64,000 bases of DNA from Nematopogon swammerdamellus. Its lineage: Eukaryota > Arthropoda > Insecta > Lepidoptera > Adelidae. Shown here piece by piece: positions 1-9,249 of the stretch; position 1 is the stretch's first letter; each line of letters starts with the position of its first letter. The position numbers and the translations under genes were made by a program. The notes under the pieces are model-generated. The model searched no databases, was not told the origin of the DNA, and worked only from the letters and a program-made list of their open reading frames with translations. The stretch spans positions 4,247,395 through 4,311,394 of the forward strand of contig OX336345.1 of assembly GCA_946902875.1 (NCBI GenBank), in the 5' to 3' direction.

Positions 1-299
1 GTATTCGGACAGATCATTATTTTTCACTTGACTGAAGACGCCACCGACGACATCGGGGCGAAATATTTCAATAAATGTGCTCTTTTATTGTTATTACTAA
101 AATATGTGTACTTACATCAAAGACAGATAACTATCCAGCAGCAAGTAAGACACGTAGACCCGCCTGCTGCATGACTCGGTGGAGGGACTGTGCCTAGGCG
201 AGAGGTGGCTACGCTGTCGCCGTTTAGTATGGCATCGTGGCCTTCTCCCTCAGTCGCCTTTTACGTCAAGCACGGGGAGAGATGCAGTGGGGCTATTCT
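1..299 (-). mobile_element. S3 repeat, truncated and interrupted
   Basis: Reads as the reverse complement of the S3 family (compare 27346-27691 and 60160-60490): GTATTCGGACA at 1-11, the AGCAGCAAGTAAG block near 137-150, and the GGGGAGAGATGCAGTGGGG block near 277-294. The copy lacks the GGGGCCGGTAC end and runs off the left window edge. It is split at 15-121 by a small insertion with matching flanks. Non-autonomous; no coding capacity is seen. Confidence 0.7.
15..121 (+). mobile_element. 107-bp insertion with hammerhead-like motif
   Basis: The S3 copy is interrupted here and GACAGAT is present on both sides (8-14 and 122-128), as expected for a target-site duplication. The insert carries CTGAAGA (32-38), a GCC/GGC stem (40-42 with 57-59, extended by CCG/CGG) and GAAA (60-63), the order of a hammerhead ribozyme core, with one extra base between CTGAAGA and the stem. 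No terminal inverted repeats are obvious. Similar motifs are known from Penelope-like elements; assignment to that group is inference. Confidence 0.45.
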
Positions 300-837
300 A
301 TATATTCTCTATCTTTTGATATATTATTATATTTTGTATTATATGTACTAAAGCTTATGTACTAGATACAACATCAGTAACTATAGTTATTACTTTCAGC
401 ACAAAGGAAGACAAAAACGTGCCAAGGTCTAAGAAAGGCCGGCTTTAGCCATTATCAGAAATTGTTCAAAGCAGATATAGGATGTCCCGAAGCGCGCCCA
501 AATAAACCAGTTGATGGCGGATCGGATAACAAAGAAGAGTGATTTAGACTTTCCTTTGACGGTAAAGGCAAGTAACGGAGTAAGCATTCGTGTCCTTGTA
601 AAAATATCTACAACGGGTGCTCAAAAATAGGTAGGGAAACTTATATAGCAAGTAAGATTATTTACTGAAGGTCGAGTGCGCTAGCACTTAACAAGTAATT
701 AAGTAGCCATTAAATCAAATGAAATAATTATTTATTTGCAAGCACATGCCCCATACGTACAACACAATAATAATAATTTAAGCTTTTAAAAACGTATCAA
801 GTAATAAAATCAAAATAAAGATTCAAAATTAAAAGAC
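300..837. other. AT-rich unique stretch
   Basis: No gene, repeat family or convincing open frame is visible. Composition is AT-rich, with scattered poly-A runs near 830. Confidence 0.5.
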
Positions 838-1175
838 AAATTTAAAAAACGCCCGACCTTTAAAAAGTCAAAAATAATTACCGTGTACTTACTTAAAGGA
901 GTCCGTGGACCGCTAAGTAAATTCCCGCGCAGTTCTGAGTTTTTATATTAAAAAAAAACCGCATTCAAATCGGCCCACTTTTTAAGTTATTGAATGTTTT
1001 TATTACTTTATTATTTGATTACAAACCTAGCTAACAACCATCCCGATTAAACCAGCTTTCCAATAAAAAAACCTCATCCAAATCGGTCCATCCGTTTGGA
1101 AGCTACGATGCCACAGACAGACACACACATACACACATACAGTCTCTTTTTCCCCCTCTTTTATAGTAGGGGGTT
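838..1175. mobile_element. Interspersed repeat, modules A and B
   Basis: Two modules recur at 52155-52560. Module A (838-945, containing AAAGTCAAAAATAATTACC and TTAAAGGAGTC) is in the same orientation there. Module B (about 990-1170, containing ATCGGTCCATCCGTTTGGAA, a CAGACAGACACACACA tract and a final GGGGGTTAAAAAG) is inverted there. It is a typical AT-rich non-autonomous lepidopteran repeat; the class is not certain. Confidence 0.5.
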
Positions 1176-1465
1176 AAAAAGACACGATAAAAATCAGTTG
1201 CGTCAAAGGTAAATTAATGCGTCATTAGAAACCTAAGCTGACTTAAAGTTAAGTTTGGATGTGTAACTTCCTAACAAGCACATGAAAGTCAAATGGATAT
1301 CGGCCATGCAAAGCGAATAGATAGAGAAGACTTATCGAGTTGCTGATTTAAGCTGTCGTTAGTAAACGGGCCTTTAGAGATAAGTAAGCATCTGTTGGCG
1401 CAATCGGCCTGAAATGCGTAACATTTTAATTCAACCTTCATCTCGGAACTTACTTAATTTACTTC

Positions 1466-1746
1466 CGATTGACTGGGCGCGGTCGGACTTTGAATGGGTG
1501 ACAGCGCGACCGTTGAGGGGGGCCATGGTTCAGATTCCATGCAAAACTGTAGTTCGATTTCCTTACCTTACTAGGTGATAGTGTTTAACCCGCGTCCGGA
1601 GTGGTACCTAGTCTCAGCGACTGAAACTCTCCTGAAATATTTCCGCGAATATAAGTCATTCAGTGTTAGCCGGCACGGCCAAGGGGAAGCACTGACATTG
1701 TGACTAGTTCGCCAAGGTACTATGGGCTCATGGCGGTGTAGACGAT
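1466..1746 (+). mobile_element. S1 SINE, old diverged copy
   Basis: Starts within the 5S-like head (GCGCGGTCGGACTTTGAATGG matches the S1 GCGGTCAGTACTTGGATGG region), continues through the TTACCTTACTAGGTG core and ends in the GGGAAGCACTGACAT body. The first part of the head and the A-rich tail are missing, and divergence is high. Confidence 0.55.
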
Positions 1747-1752
1747 CGCGAT

Positions 1753-1850
1753 GTCATAGGTGCCATAAAAAGCCAGCCATGTCATAAGTGCCGTAAAAAG
1801 TCAGCCATGTCATAAGTGCCATAAAAAGTCAGCCATGTCATAGGTGCCTG
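1753..1850. repeat. 28-bp tandem repeat, about 3.5 units
   Basis: The unit starts GTCATAGGTGCCATAAAAAG and ends in CAGCCAT. Copies start at 1753, 1781, 1809 and 1837, an exact 28-bp period. A stray unit (CATGTCATAGGTGCCATAAA) recurs near 2144-2166. Confidence 0.85.
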
Positions 1851-1859
1851 ATACCCTGA

Positions 1860-2400
1860 TACACTTAATTAATAAGTCTTTGTAGTCAGAACTCTCATTA
1901 AAATGGTTAATCTTACTCTCAAGCTGTGTTTTCGATAGACTGTAAGCGATGTTATTATGTGGCTAGTCACTAAAATACTCTAATAATATGTGTAAAAAAA
2001 TACCCCGCGAAGTTTCTTGTCGGTTTTCTTCGTGGGTGTAATCGAAAAGGATAGAACAAATTGTGACAAGTTCGAGTGCAGTATAACTGCCATATGAATG
2101 ATCAATGAACACATCACACACAACACTTATAGATCCAGTCAAGTCATGTCATAGGTGCCATAAAAAATACTACGCACTTGTAGCTCCAAATACCGAATGG
2201 TTGTTCCCCGTCTATCCAGGTCTGGAAGTTACGTGTGTTCCTTCAACTCCGGAGTAATAACATTCTATCTCCGATCTGAGAACATTTATAATAATTACAT
2301 CATACAATTGACAAGGCCATTAATATCACATCGCCACGGCCACTTGGCATATTAAACCAGTGGAGTCGCAAAGAATTTCTCCTCGAAATAAGATTTGTAT
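1860..2400. other. Mostly unique, with a 56-bp recurrent segment
   Basis: 2051-2106 (starting ATAGAACAAATTGTGAC) is nearly identical to 24508-24563, with about 2 differences by eye. The remainder is AT-rich without recognisable genes. Confidence 0.45.
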
Positions 2401-2404
2401 TATT

Positions 2405-2550
2405 ATTTAATATTGCTTGACTGGAAGAAATCACTTGCCGTGATAAGTTCGCCTTTGCGCACTCCTGTATTTCTTGTTTATTTTCGTCTACTATTCTTCT
2501 TTAAATTTTGTAAAAAAAGGGTTTCTGTTCTATTCTATTCTATTTTGTCT
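2405..2550 (+). mobile_element. LINE 3' tail remnant
   Basis: Contains TTGACTGGAAGAAATC and GATAAGTTCGCCTTTGC, the same blocks as in the 3' tail at 46388-46500. It ends in a TTCTATTCTATTCTATTTTG simple repeat, as LINE tails often do. No coding part is retained. Confidence 0.4.
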
Positions 2551-2777
2551 TTAATTTCGTGTCAATCATACATAAGATATTATAATGATCCCTAAATCGT
2601 ACCTCTAATGAGAAGAAAATGAGAAATGGAGGAAACTTTTTAATTAAAAGTCAATTAATTTTGGTATATTTTATTATTAAATTAAAGAATAGAATATGGA
2701 ATTTATAATTTGAATTAATATTTGAAGTTACAGAACAATGCCCATATTTAGGCTCTAAATATGATAATTTGTTCTGT

Positions 2778-3145
2778 ATTTTTATGCACACTGACACGGT
2801 TGGCTACATCACCTACAACATCCGCGATGTTAGTCCATAAAACGGGGGACTAGGTGCCATATCAGTGCTTCCCTTCATTTAATGTCGGCTAAACTGAACT
2901 AGACGGAAAACACGAACTATTTACATAGCCGTTTCGACCGACGTTTCATTCAGTCCGGTGGTACCAACCCGGGCTGGATAAACCGTACCACCTAGTAAGA
3001 AAGGAAGGGACATACAGTTATACGTGGAATCCGAACCGCGGTCAACTTCCAACGGTCGAGCGGTCACCCATCCAAGGTACTGACCGCGCACAGGTGTGCT
3101 TAACAACAGTCGACCGACCGCAACACCATTGAGCTAACGAGGCTG
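2778..3145 (-). mobile_element. S1 SINE, near full length
   Basis: In minus orientation it runs from the T-rich start at 2778 (the A tail) through CTGACACGGTTGGCTACATC and the CACCTAGTAAGAAAGG core to the head (CACCCATCCAAGGTACTGACC, then TTGAGCTAACGAGGCTG). The pol III A-box TAGCTCAATGG is present on the minus strand with one change. Non-autonomous element of about 370 bp. Confidence 0.85.
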
Positions 3146-3530
3146 TACCTTGTACAATGGATATATAAATGTATATAGCATTTCATTTTGGGTTCTGTTA
3201 AATAGTTAAAAAAAAAGTCCATTAAAAAAAATTTTTTTTTACAGATCTCATGCATTACATGACCTTCGGGTACATTGAAAATGACTTTTAGAGCGTATTC
3301 AAATATAAGAAATATGTAATTTTTCAAAAATTAACGAAAATTGTCAAATATAAAAAAAACTATTCTTAATTTTCAAGTATTATTATTATGCATACACGAA
3401 AACCATTTTAAACTACTCACACTGCAAGATAAAGACGACACGTAACTCGCGTAAAGGAAAATTTTAAAAAATCATAACTTACAAATTTTTCTCTTTTTTT
3501 CAAAAATAAAGACAACGTCCCCAGATATTG
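3146..3530. other. AT-rich stretch without features
   Basis: Poly-A and poly-T runs; nothing recognisable as a gene or a repeat family. Confidence 0.4.
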
Positions 3531-3534
3531 AGTC

Positions 3535-3840
3535 GATCTACAATATAAAAATATAAAAGTTTAAAATATATATTTAGAAATTTGTTTAAAAGTGCCCTTT
3601 TTAAACCCGCTAAAACGGCTATTTTAATCGGTTTTTGCGATTTTCTCAAAAATGCTCAAACCTTTTTAATTGTTTTTAAACACCTTGCAGCTTTCGCCGA
3701 TACGCATCATTTGACACCCTAAATATTCACGTAGTCTTTTAAAACTCACGACACCAGGGCGAATTCGCACTCTCGCTGGAAATAGGGAACTATACTGAAG
3801 TGATCGAAAAGACATTTTGAATGCCAAAATTATGACTCCA
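3535..3840 (-). mobile_element. Interspersed repeat, inverse of 46755-47030
   Basis: The segment around GGCGAATTCGCACTCTCGC (about 3757-3777), with AACTATACTGAAGTGATCG and ACTCACGACACCA, is the reverse complement of the 46.8-kb repeat, as are the AT-rich AAGTTTAAAATATATATTTA stretch and the poly-A-interrupted middle. Class unknown; no terminal repeats were resolved. Confidence 0.5.
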
Positions 3841-3849
3841 CAGACTGCG

Positions 3850-4314
3850 CTGTTCGTCGATTGTAACTAATACAGCAGTAATCGCGATGCTCTTTAATTA
3901 AAGCTCAAGAAGAGCTTTCTTTATGTCGGAGCTTCCCGCTTGCCGCGCGCCTGCGCAGTGTGCGCGGCTGCGCGGAGGAGAATATTCCTTCGTGCTCATC
4001 GCAGCCACTTATAACCTAACATACTGCAGGCACTGTGGCAACATTTTGCAAATTAATACCAGTTGTTTAATAAGCAATAAAAGGTCATACAAATGAAGAA
4101 CGCAACTCAGTAGTGCAAAAGGGAAGAAATAAATCCAAACGAGAAACGACACTACCGGATTCGCAGCTGGTAGTGCAGTAGTGCAGATGGGACAAAAATT
4201 CCAAACAGCACTACCGGTAGTGATGCAGTGCAGTATGGAAGGAACGGAATAGTAAAATTCCTCAAGCAGGACGCTGGGCATCGTTCCCAAAACGCTGAAT
4301 GGATTGGCTTTTTA
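3850..4314. other. Unique stretch
   Basis: A GC-rich patch near 3930-3980 (CGCGCGCCTGCGCAGTGTGC, partly palindromic), then a segment with three imperfect GCAGTAGTGCA-like motifs (4110-4230). No convincing gene. Confidence 0.4.
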
Positions 4315-4317
4315 AAA

Positions 4318-4465
4318 AAACCGGCCAAGTGCGAGTCTCAATCGCGCACCGAGGGTTCCGTAACATCACACAATATATTATGTTTGTGTTTTTTTTAAAC
4401 ATTGAAAATGTTTTTTCGATCAGTTCGGATCCTTAGAGCGAGCCCGACTCAAATTTGGGCACTTA
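4318..4465. mobile_element. Short MITE with CCGGCCAAGTGCGAGTC end
   Basis: The left end AAAAACCGGCCAAGTGCGAG faces a degraded inverted copy at the right (AGCCCGACTCAAATTTGGGC). It contains CGAGGGTTCCGTAACATCAC. The same short form is at 57388-57580, and the left end is shared with the MITE-G elements. Confidence 0.6.
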
Positions 4466-4474
4466 TTATTATTA

Positions 4475-4853
4475 TTTTTTTTATGGAAACTGACACGGTT
4501 GGCTACATCACCTACAACATCTGTGATGTCAGCCCATAACACCGGGTGAACTAGGTGCCATGTCAGTGCTTCCCTTCATTTCATGTTGGCTACACTGAAC
4601 TGGACGGAAAATACAAACTATTTACAGAACCGTTTCGACCGACGTTTCATTCAGTGCGGTGGTATCAACCCAGACGGGATAAACCCTACCACCTAGTAAG
4701 GTAAGAAGGGAAGGGAGGAACCTACAGTTTAACGTGGAATCTGATCCACGGTCGGCCTCCAACGGTTGAGCGGTCACCCATCGAAGTACTGACCGCGTTC
4801 AGGGTTGCTTAACAACAGTCGACCGACCGCACCACTGAGCCACCGAGGCTGAC
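4475..4853 (-). mobile_element. S1 SINE, full length
   Basis: Complete minus-strand copy: T-run (A tail), CTGACACGGTTGGCTACATC, body, the shared CCTACCACCTAGTAAGG core, and the head ending CACTGAGCCACCGAGGCTGAC. On the minus strand the head begins GTCAGCCTCGGTGGCTCAGT, with an A-box like that of tRNA genes and 5S-like sequence downstream. Confidence 0.9.
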
Positions 4854-4992
4854 AGAATTTATTGATTTACTTTATAGTCTGTACTATATTTCCGCTAAGT
4901 TTGACGTTTGTATGTAGTACTATTTTTACGATTGAGCAAGAGCAAACAAAACAAACAAAAAAAGTTGAAAAAGCCTGTTTCTTGTATGAAAT

Positions 4993-5150
4993 ACAAATAT
5001 TGGTAATAACAAAAAAATATCTATTAGGACCTCTGTCATGCGAGTAACGGCCTTTACCATTTGCCCACAAACCTCTAATAACACCTAGTTCTAAAAACTT
5101 ACATCGACCTTAAAATTATAAGCGTGGGTTCACACAAAGCCTAACGATAT
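4993..5150. repeat. Left member of a 150-bp direct repeat
   Basis: ACAAATATTGGTAATAAC through GCCTAACGATAT is repeated at 5467-5612, on the other side of the S1/S3 chimera. The two copies differ by small indels and roughly one base in ten by eye, so the duplication is not recent. Confidence 0.8.
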
Positions 5151-5466
5151 TTTTTTTATGGAAACTGACACGGTTTGCTACATCACCTACAACATCCGTA
5201 ATGTCAGCCCATAACACCGGGTGAAGTTGGTGCCACGTAAGTGCTTCCCTTCGGTCGTGCCGGCTACACTGAACTGGACGGAAAACACAAACTATTTACA
5301 TAGCCGTTTCGACCGACCTTTCATTCAGTGCGGGTATCAACCCGGGCGGGTTAAACCCTACCACCTAGTAATATAAGAAGGGGTCATATCCCTTAGTCGC
5401 CTTTTACAACATACACGGGGAGAGATGCAGTGGGCCTATTCTTTTAAAGTGCCGGCCCCACACGGT
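5151..5466 (-). mobile_element. S1-tail/S3-head chimeric SINE
   Basis: From the T-run and CTGACACGGTTTGCTACATC through the S1 core CCTACCACCTAGTAATATAA it is S1 in minus orientation. At GGGGTCATATCCCTTAGTCG it switches to the end of S3, finishing GCCGGCCCCACACGGTAC. The same switch point is seen at 18745-19065 and 30969-31305, so this is a reproducible composite and not two independent insertions. Confidence 0.8.
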
Positions 5467-5612
5467 ACAAATATTGGTAATAACAAAAAAATTTTTATTA
5501 GGACCTCTGTCATGCGAGTAACGGCCAACTGTTTGCCCACAAGCCGCTACTCTAGTTCTATAAACTTACATCGACCTTAATAAGCGTGGGTTCACACAAA
5601 GCCTAACGATAT
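5467..5612. repeat. Right member of the 150-bp direct repeat
   Basis: Second copy of 4993-5150; it ends in the same GCCTAACGATAT. The first bases (ACAAATATTGGTAAT) also follow the chimera at 19064-19078. Confidence 0.8.
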
Positions 5613-5869
5613 CTCATTGGTCATGTTAAGAGTAATCTTGGTAGCGTAAATAGCGGCGGCGGTATCTGCGATGCGATTTCAGACTGTTAACACACGGGCT
5701 GGAACATTGAACACGCCGCTACGGACGTTATTAACAGCCGATAATAAGTGGTTAATTATCAACTGTCACTTACTTGCGTCTGCGCAGCTAGCAGACGTCG
5801 CTGCTGGCGCAAACAACCTTTGGCTCCTCTAAATTATCAGTACTATGGCCGCTGCGCTAACGACGTAGG
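5613..5869. other. Unique stretch
   Basis: Moderately GC-rich (GCGGCGGCGG near 5651, ACGCCGCTACGG near 5713). No open frame or family recognised. Confidence 0.4.
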
Positions 5870-6230
5870 CGCTGCCCTCATCCCACTTCCTCCTGTAACC
5901 TGTTAGACTTCGCCAAACTCGCTGTACTTTCGCGCTGTTCTTTGTAATCGTCAGGATAGTACGTCAAACTGCACGATTCGCTAAATCGCTCTTGTGTCGT
6001 ACTGCAAAGGTGTAAGGCCCGGACTTCATGCATCCGTTTCTTCCCGGAGTTGACTAAAATAGCCCACACCCACCGATGCGAGCGACAGAGTGAGAAACGT
6101 TCTCACTCTGTCGCTCGCACCGGTGGGTGTGGCCTATTTTAGTCAACTCCGGGAAGAAACGGATGCATGAAGTCCGGGCCTAAGAGTGGGCTTTCGGCGA
6201 ATATCTTCCCTATTCCTACTATAAATATAA
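5870..6230 (+). mobile_element. LINE-Z 3' end (RT C-terminus), split by MITE
   Basis: Homologous to 20858-21180 and 52605-52900: CTTCGCCAAACTCGC, then ACTGCACGATTCGCTAAATCG, then GTACTGCAAAGGTG. In the better copies this translates to a C-terminal LINE motif (RTAKVWNGLP). Here the alignment breaks after GCAAAGGTG at 6012 and resumes with GAGTGGGCTTTCGGCGAATA at 6184, exactly around the palindromic MITE. It is a dead, 5'-truncated retroposon remnant. Confidence 0.75.
6016..6180. mobile_element. 165-bp palindromic MITE with TAA duplication
   Basis: Near-perfect inverted repeat: GGCCCGGACTTCATGCATCC at the left end, its complement at the right end, and the arms continue to the centre (GCGACAGAGTGAGAAACGTT). 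TAA flanks both sides (6013-6015 and 6181-6183). A 3-bp TAA/TTA target site with GG...CC ends suggests the PIF/Harbinger superfamily. The empty site is known from the LINE-Z copies, so the insertion limits are certain. Confidence 0.85.
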
Positions 6231-6259
6231 TAATTTTCTGCAAATTATGTGCACGTATC

Positions 6260-6568
6260 TTGTGGGGTCGGTAATTAAAAAGAATAACCCCACTGCATCC
6301 CTCACCGTGCACGTCGTAAAAGGCAACTAAGGAATAAGGACAAGATGCCGTGCATAAGGGCGACAGGGTAGCTACCTCTCATCTTGGCACGGTCCTTCCA
6401 CAGAGTCGTGCAGCAGGTGGGTCTTTGTGCCTTACTTGCTGCTTGATAGTTGTCATGTCGTAATATTTTGCTAAATGTGGTCAGTATTATGCTGTAATTT
6501 ACAAGAGTACTAGCAGCACAACACCGATTACGCCGATGGTGCAATACAGCGTGTAGTGTGTGCGATGT
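6260..6568 (+). mobile_element. S3 repeat, near full length
   Basis: Starts TGTGGGGTCGGTAATTAAAA, then CCCCACTGCATCCC, GATAAGG-like and GATGCCGTGC blocks, CAGCAGGTGGGTCTTTGTGC, TTGCTGCTTGATAG, and ends CAGCGTGTAGTGTGTGCGA without the usual (TATG)n. No open frame is conserved between copies. Confidence 0.8.
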
Positions 6569-6940
6569 GCATGTTTATTTAATTTATTTTTAATTCACAT
6601 CAAAAATTGTTGACGACCGCAGAGCGCTGTTTGTGCGTAAGCGCAAAACACAGGCCGCAATATACGCAATATAGTGAGGCGGATCGGTGCGGGGTAACAG
6701 CCATAGTTTAAACAGACTAGTTATACATCTTCATACAAGCGGGCCGATTTCGCACTCACACAAGCGCGCGCCAGCGCACGCTGTCCGTACACAACCACTA
6801 TCTACATTCTCACTTTCCTCGCTTGTAGTCCAGTGATGGCCGCCCCGCCCGCGTGCACGGTGACGCACATGTGCCGGCCCCCTCCTCCGTAAATTCCAAA
6901 TTATAAAATGTTTATCTTAATTACAATTCAAATTATATTA
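6569..6940. other. Unique, GC-rich towards the right
   Basis: Contains AAGCGCGCGCCAGCGCACGC near 6770 and CGCCCCGCCCGCGTGC near 6842. It lies upstream of the candidate promoter at 6946-7088. Confidence 0.4.
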
Positions 6941-6942
6941 TT

Positions 6943-6945
<3 letters not shown>

Positions 6946-7014
<69 letters not shown>
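6946..7014. repeat. (CT)n microsatellite
   Basis: Nearly pure CT dinucleotides over about 68 bp with one CC interruption. On the minus strand it is (GA)n, the motif bound by GAGA factor in insects. Confidence 0.95.
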
Positions 7015-7017
<3 letters not shown>

Positions 7018-7088
7018 GCTCACTCACTACTTGTCAATTGTGCTAGTGTTGTGAGTTGTGAGAGCCGTGGTGGCTCGGCTCAGCGTAG
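7015..7088 (+). promoter_or_regulatory. Possible GAGA-type promoter and 5' UTR exon
   Basis: Directly after the CT tract comes CTCACTCACTACTTG, an initiator-like sequence, then about 60 bp ending GCGTAG|GTAATT, a good 5' splice donor (GT at 7089). The arrangement fits a short non-coding first exon. The downstream GC-rich block (7141-7215) has no matching coding exon that I can identify. Speculative. Confidence 0.2.
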
Positions 7089-7398
7089 GTAATTATTTAA
7101 AAAACGGACTTCAGTTGCCCTACTCTTCTCCTTTTACTATGGTACAGCGGGAGGGTCGGGGCGGAGCGGGGGGAGGGCCGGTGTGAGGTTGTGGGGGCGG
7201 GGAGGGGGCGGCGCGGCTTCGCACGGCGCGTTCAAGCTTCCAGCTCCGCTTGATTGGAATCTTCCTTGGGCTGGCGATAAATGAGGATACTCCAACATAC
7301 TGCGAAAATACTTACTAAGATACATTACGAAATACTTGTAACGTGCATGGTACGTGTATAAAGCCCGTCGTAGTGCGGCTTCCATGTCTATTCGAATT

Positions 7399-7819
7399 CT
7401 TTTTTTTTTATGGAAACTGACACGGTTGGGTACATCACCTACAACATCCGTGATGTCAGCCCATAACACCGGGTGAACCACAGAGCATCGAATAGCGCGC
7501 TACTAACTTAACTGCTCTGTGGTGTGAACCATGCCATTGCTTCCCATCATTTCATGTCGGCTACACTGAACTGGACGGAAAACACGAACTATTTACATAG
7601 CCGTTTCGACCGACACGTTTCATTCAGTGAAGTGGTAGCATCCCGGGCGGGATAAACCCTACCACCTAGTAAGGTAAGGGACCTACAGTTTTACGTGGAA
7701 TCCGAATCACGGTCAGCCTTCAACGGTCGAGCGGTCACCCATCCAAGTAATGTACGCACCCCTTGCTTAAAATAACAGTGGACCGACACCGACCGCACCA
7801 CTGAGCTACTGAGACTGAC
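7399..7819 (-). mobile_element. S1 SINE with a 43-bp insertion
   Basis: Full-length minus copy from the T-run at 7399 to GAGCTACTGAGACTGAC at 7819. The body is interrupted at 7481-7523, so it is longer than the usual 375 bp. The head retains CACCCATCCAAGTAATG. Confidence 0.85.
7481..7523. mobile_element. Tiny hAT-like insertion
   Basis: CAGAGCA (7481-7487) faces TGCTCTG (7513-7519), and GTGAACCA occurs just before (7473-7480) and after (7524-7531). The S1 consensus has a single GTGAAC at this position. An 8-bp duplication with CAGAG ends suggests a hAT deletion derivative or an excision scar. Confidence 0.5.
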
Positions 7820-7924
7820 AATTTATTCTTTCTACACGTTTTTCTTCTACACGATTCTTCTACTCGTCTAACCGCAGCGTTTTCAACTGATTTTGATTAA
7901 CAGAACTTTCCTTGTTACTTCCTT

Positions 7925-8465
7925 CGGTTTTTTAACCGACTTCCAAAAAAGGAGGAGGTTCTCAATTCGTCTGTATGTTTTTTTTTTTTATTTTTTTTTT
8001 TATTTTTATTTTTTTGTATGTTTGTAACACGATTTCTCCGTCAATTGAGGGCCGATTTAGAAAATTCTTTTTTTGTTAGTTAGGTCATACTTCCGAGGTG
8101 GTCCCATTTCAATTTTATCGAAATTGGTTCAGTGGTTTTCGAAAAATCAGCATAATACTATGGTGTGTGGTTACCTTCAGCAAAACTTGTGATGTGGTCG
8201 TTTTCGGCAATTTTCAGTTTGATAAATTAGTATGGTGTGTGGTTACCTTCAGCAAAACATTTGTGATGTGGACTTATTCAGCAATTTGCAGTCTGACACA
8301 TATGGCGAATAATTCTGTACCACTTCAATCGATTTCGATTATTCGATTTCGATTATTCTTTTTTATGTAATATTACTAAAAAGAATGAAATAAAAACTGT
8401 TTTAAAAAATATTAAACCGATTTCCAAAAAACAAAAAAAAAAAAAACTAAAAAGTATTAAATACC
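7925..8465 (+). mobile_element. ACCGACTTCC-type repeat, copy 1
   Basis: Begins TTTTAACCGACTTCCAAAAA with GGAGGAGGTTCTCAATTCG, then GTTTGTAACACGATTTCTCC and GGGCCGATTT, as in copy 2 at 8755. It holds two direct copies of TATGGTGTGTGGTTACCTTC (about 8159 and 8230) and ends with ACCGATTTCCAAAAAACA. A common AT-rich lepidopteran repeat of uncertain class; no protein. Confidence 0.55.
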
Positions 8466-8754
8466 TAATATTTTGAAATTTTCTCTGTCCTGTTGAAATA
8501 CATGAATCGATATACTAGTGATACATATTCGGACCCTTGTTTCATGAATATTCTAAATTTGAAATTTTTTTATCTTTTCCGACCGGCGCTTAATTTATTA
8601 TGGTACCTGGCCAGTACCTACTGTACCGAGTACCATCGAGCTGGTTTGATGATGGAGACAGAAGGTGGCCATAGGAACTCCTAAACTACACATGATAAAC
8701 CCATCGTGTTTGGGCTCGTTGCATTTGTCTTCACGAGAAATTTACTTTAGACCT

Positions 8755-8950
8755 AAAAGATTCTCAATTCGACGGTATGTTTTCTTTTTTTGGATGTTTG
8801 TTACGCGATTACTCCGTCAATTGTGGGCCGATTTTGAAAATTCTTTTTTTTTTTATTTGAAAGGGGATAACCCTGAGGTTTTTGAAGTGAAAACTTCTTT
8901 AGCGGCTCTTGGCACTTTTTTAGGTGGGTAAAAATGTATAACTCGCGACA
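8755..8950 (+). mobile_element. ACCGACTTCC-type repeat, copy 2
   Basis: TCTCAATTCGACGGTATG, GTTACGCGATTACTCCG and GGGCCGATTTTGAAAATTC match copy 1. It may be the left part of the element whose right part is the foldback at 9686-10050, split by the S1 at 9240-9593. Confidence 0.5.
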
Positions 8951-9052
8951 TCGCGTCAGCGTCATTTTTAAAATGAAACCTTAAGTCATTGCGTTAAGGG
9001 TTAAGTTAGAGTGGCACGGGATCTGCCGGCACTCCCGGAGTGCAACTGTTAA

Positions 9053-9249
9053 GTAGGGTTCCGTAACACGTTTATGTCTGTCCATTCTACTAAGTTCTGC
9101 AAAATGAATGTAGGGTTCCGTAACATATGCATGTCTATCCGTTCTACTAAATTTTACAATTTTCAACCAAGGTCCTCCGACGGTTATTTTATAATAAAAG
9201 TAGGCTTCCGTAACACGTTTATGTCTGTCCATTCTACTAAGTTCTGCAA
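9053..9249. repeat. Three imperfect GGGTTCCGTAACA repeats
   Basis: TTCCGTAACACGTTTATGTC at about 9060 and 9207 (and TTCCGTAACATATGCATGTC at 9116) are each followed by a TCTACTAAGTTCTGCAA-like block. Spacing is uneven (about 56 and 92 bp). The third copy runs straight into the S1 SINE. Confidence 0.6.

Noticed and set aside
7137..7481. Proline/arginine-rich minus-strand open frame
   Set aside because: It overlaps the tail of an S1 SINE at one end and GC-rich low-complexity DNA at the other.
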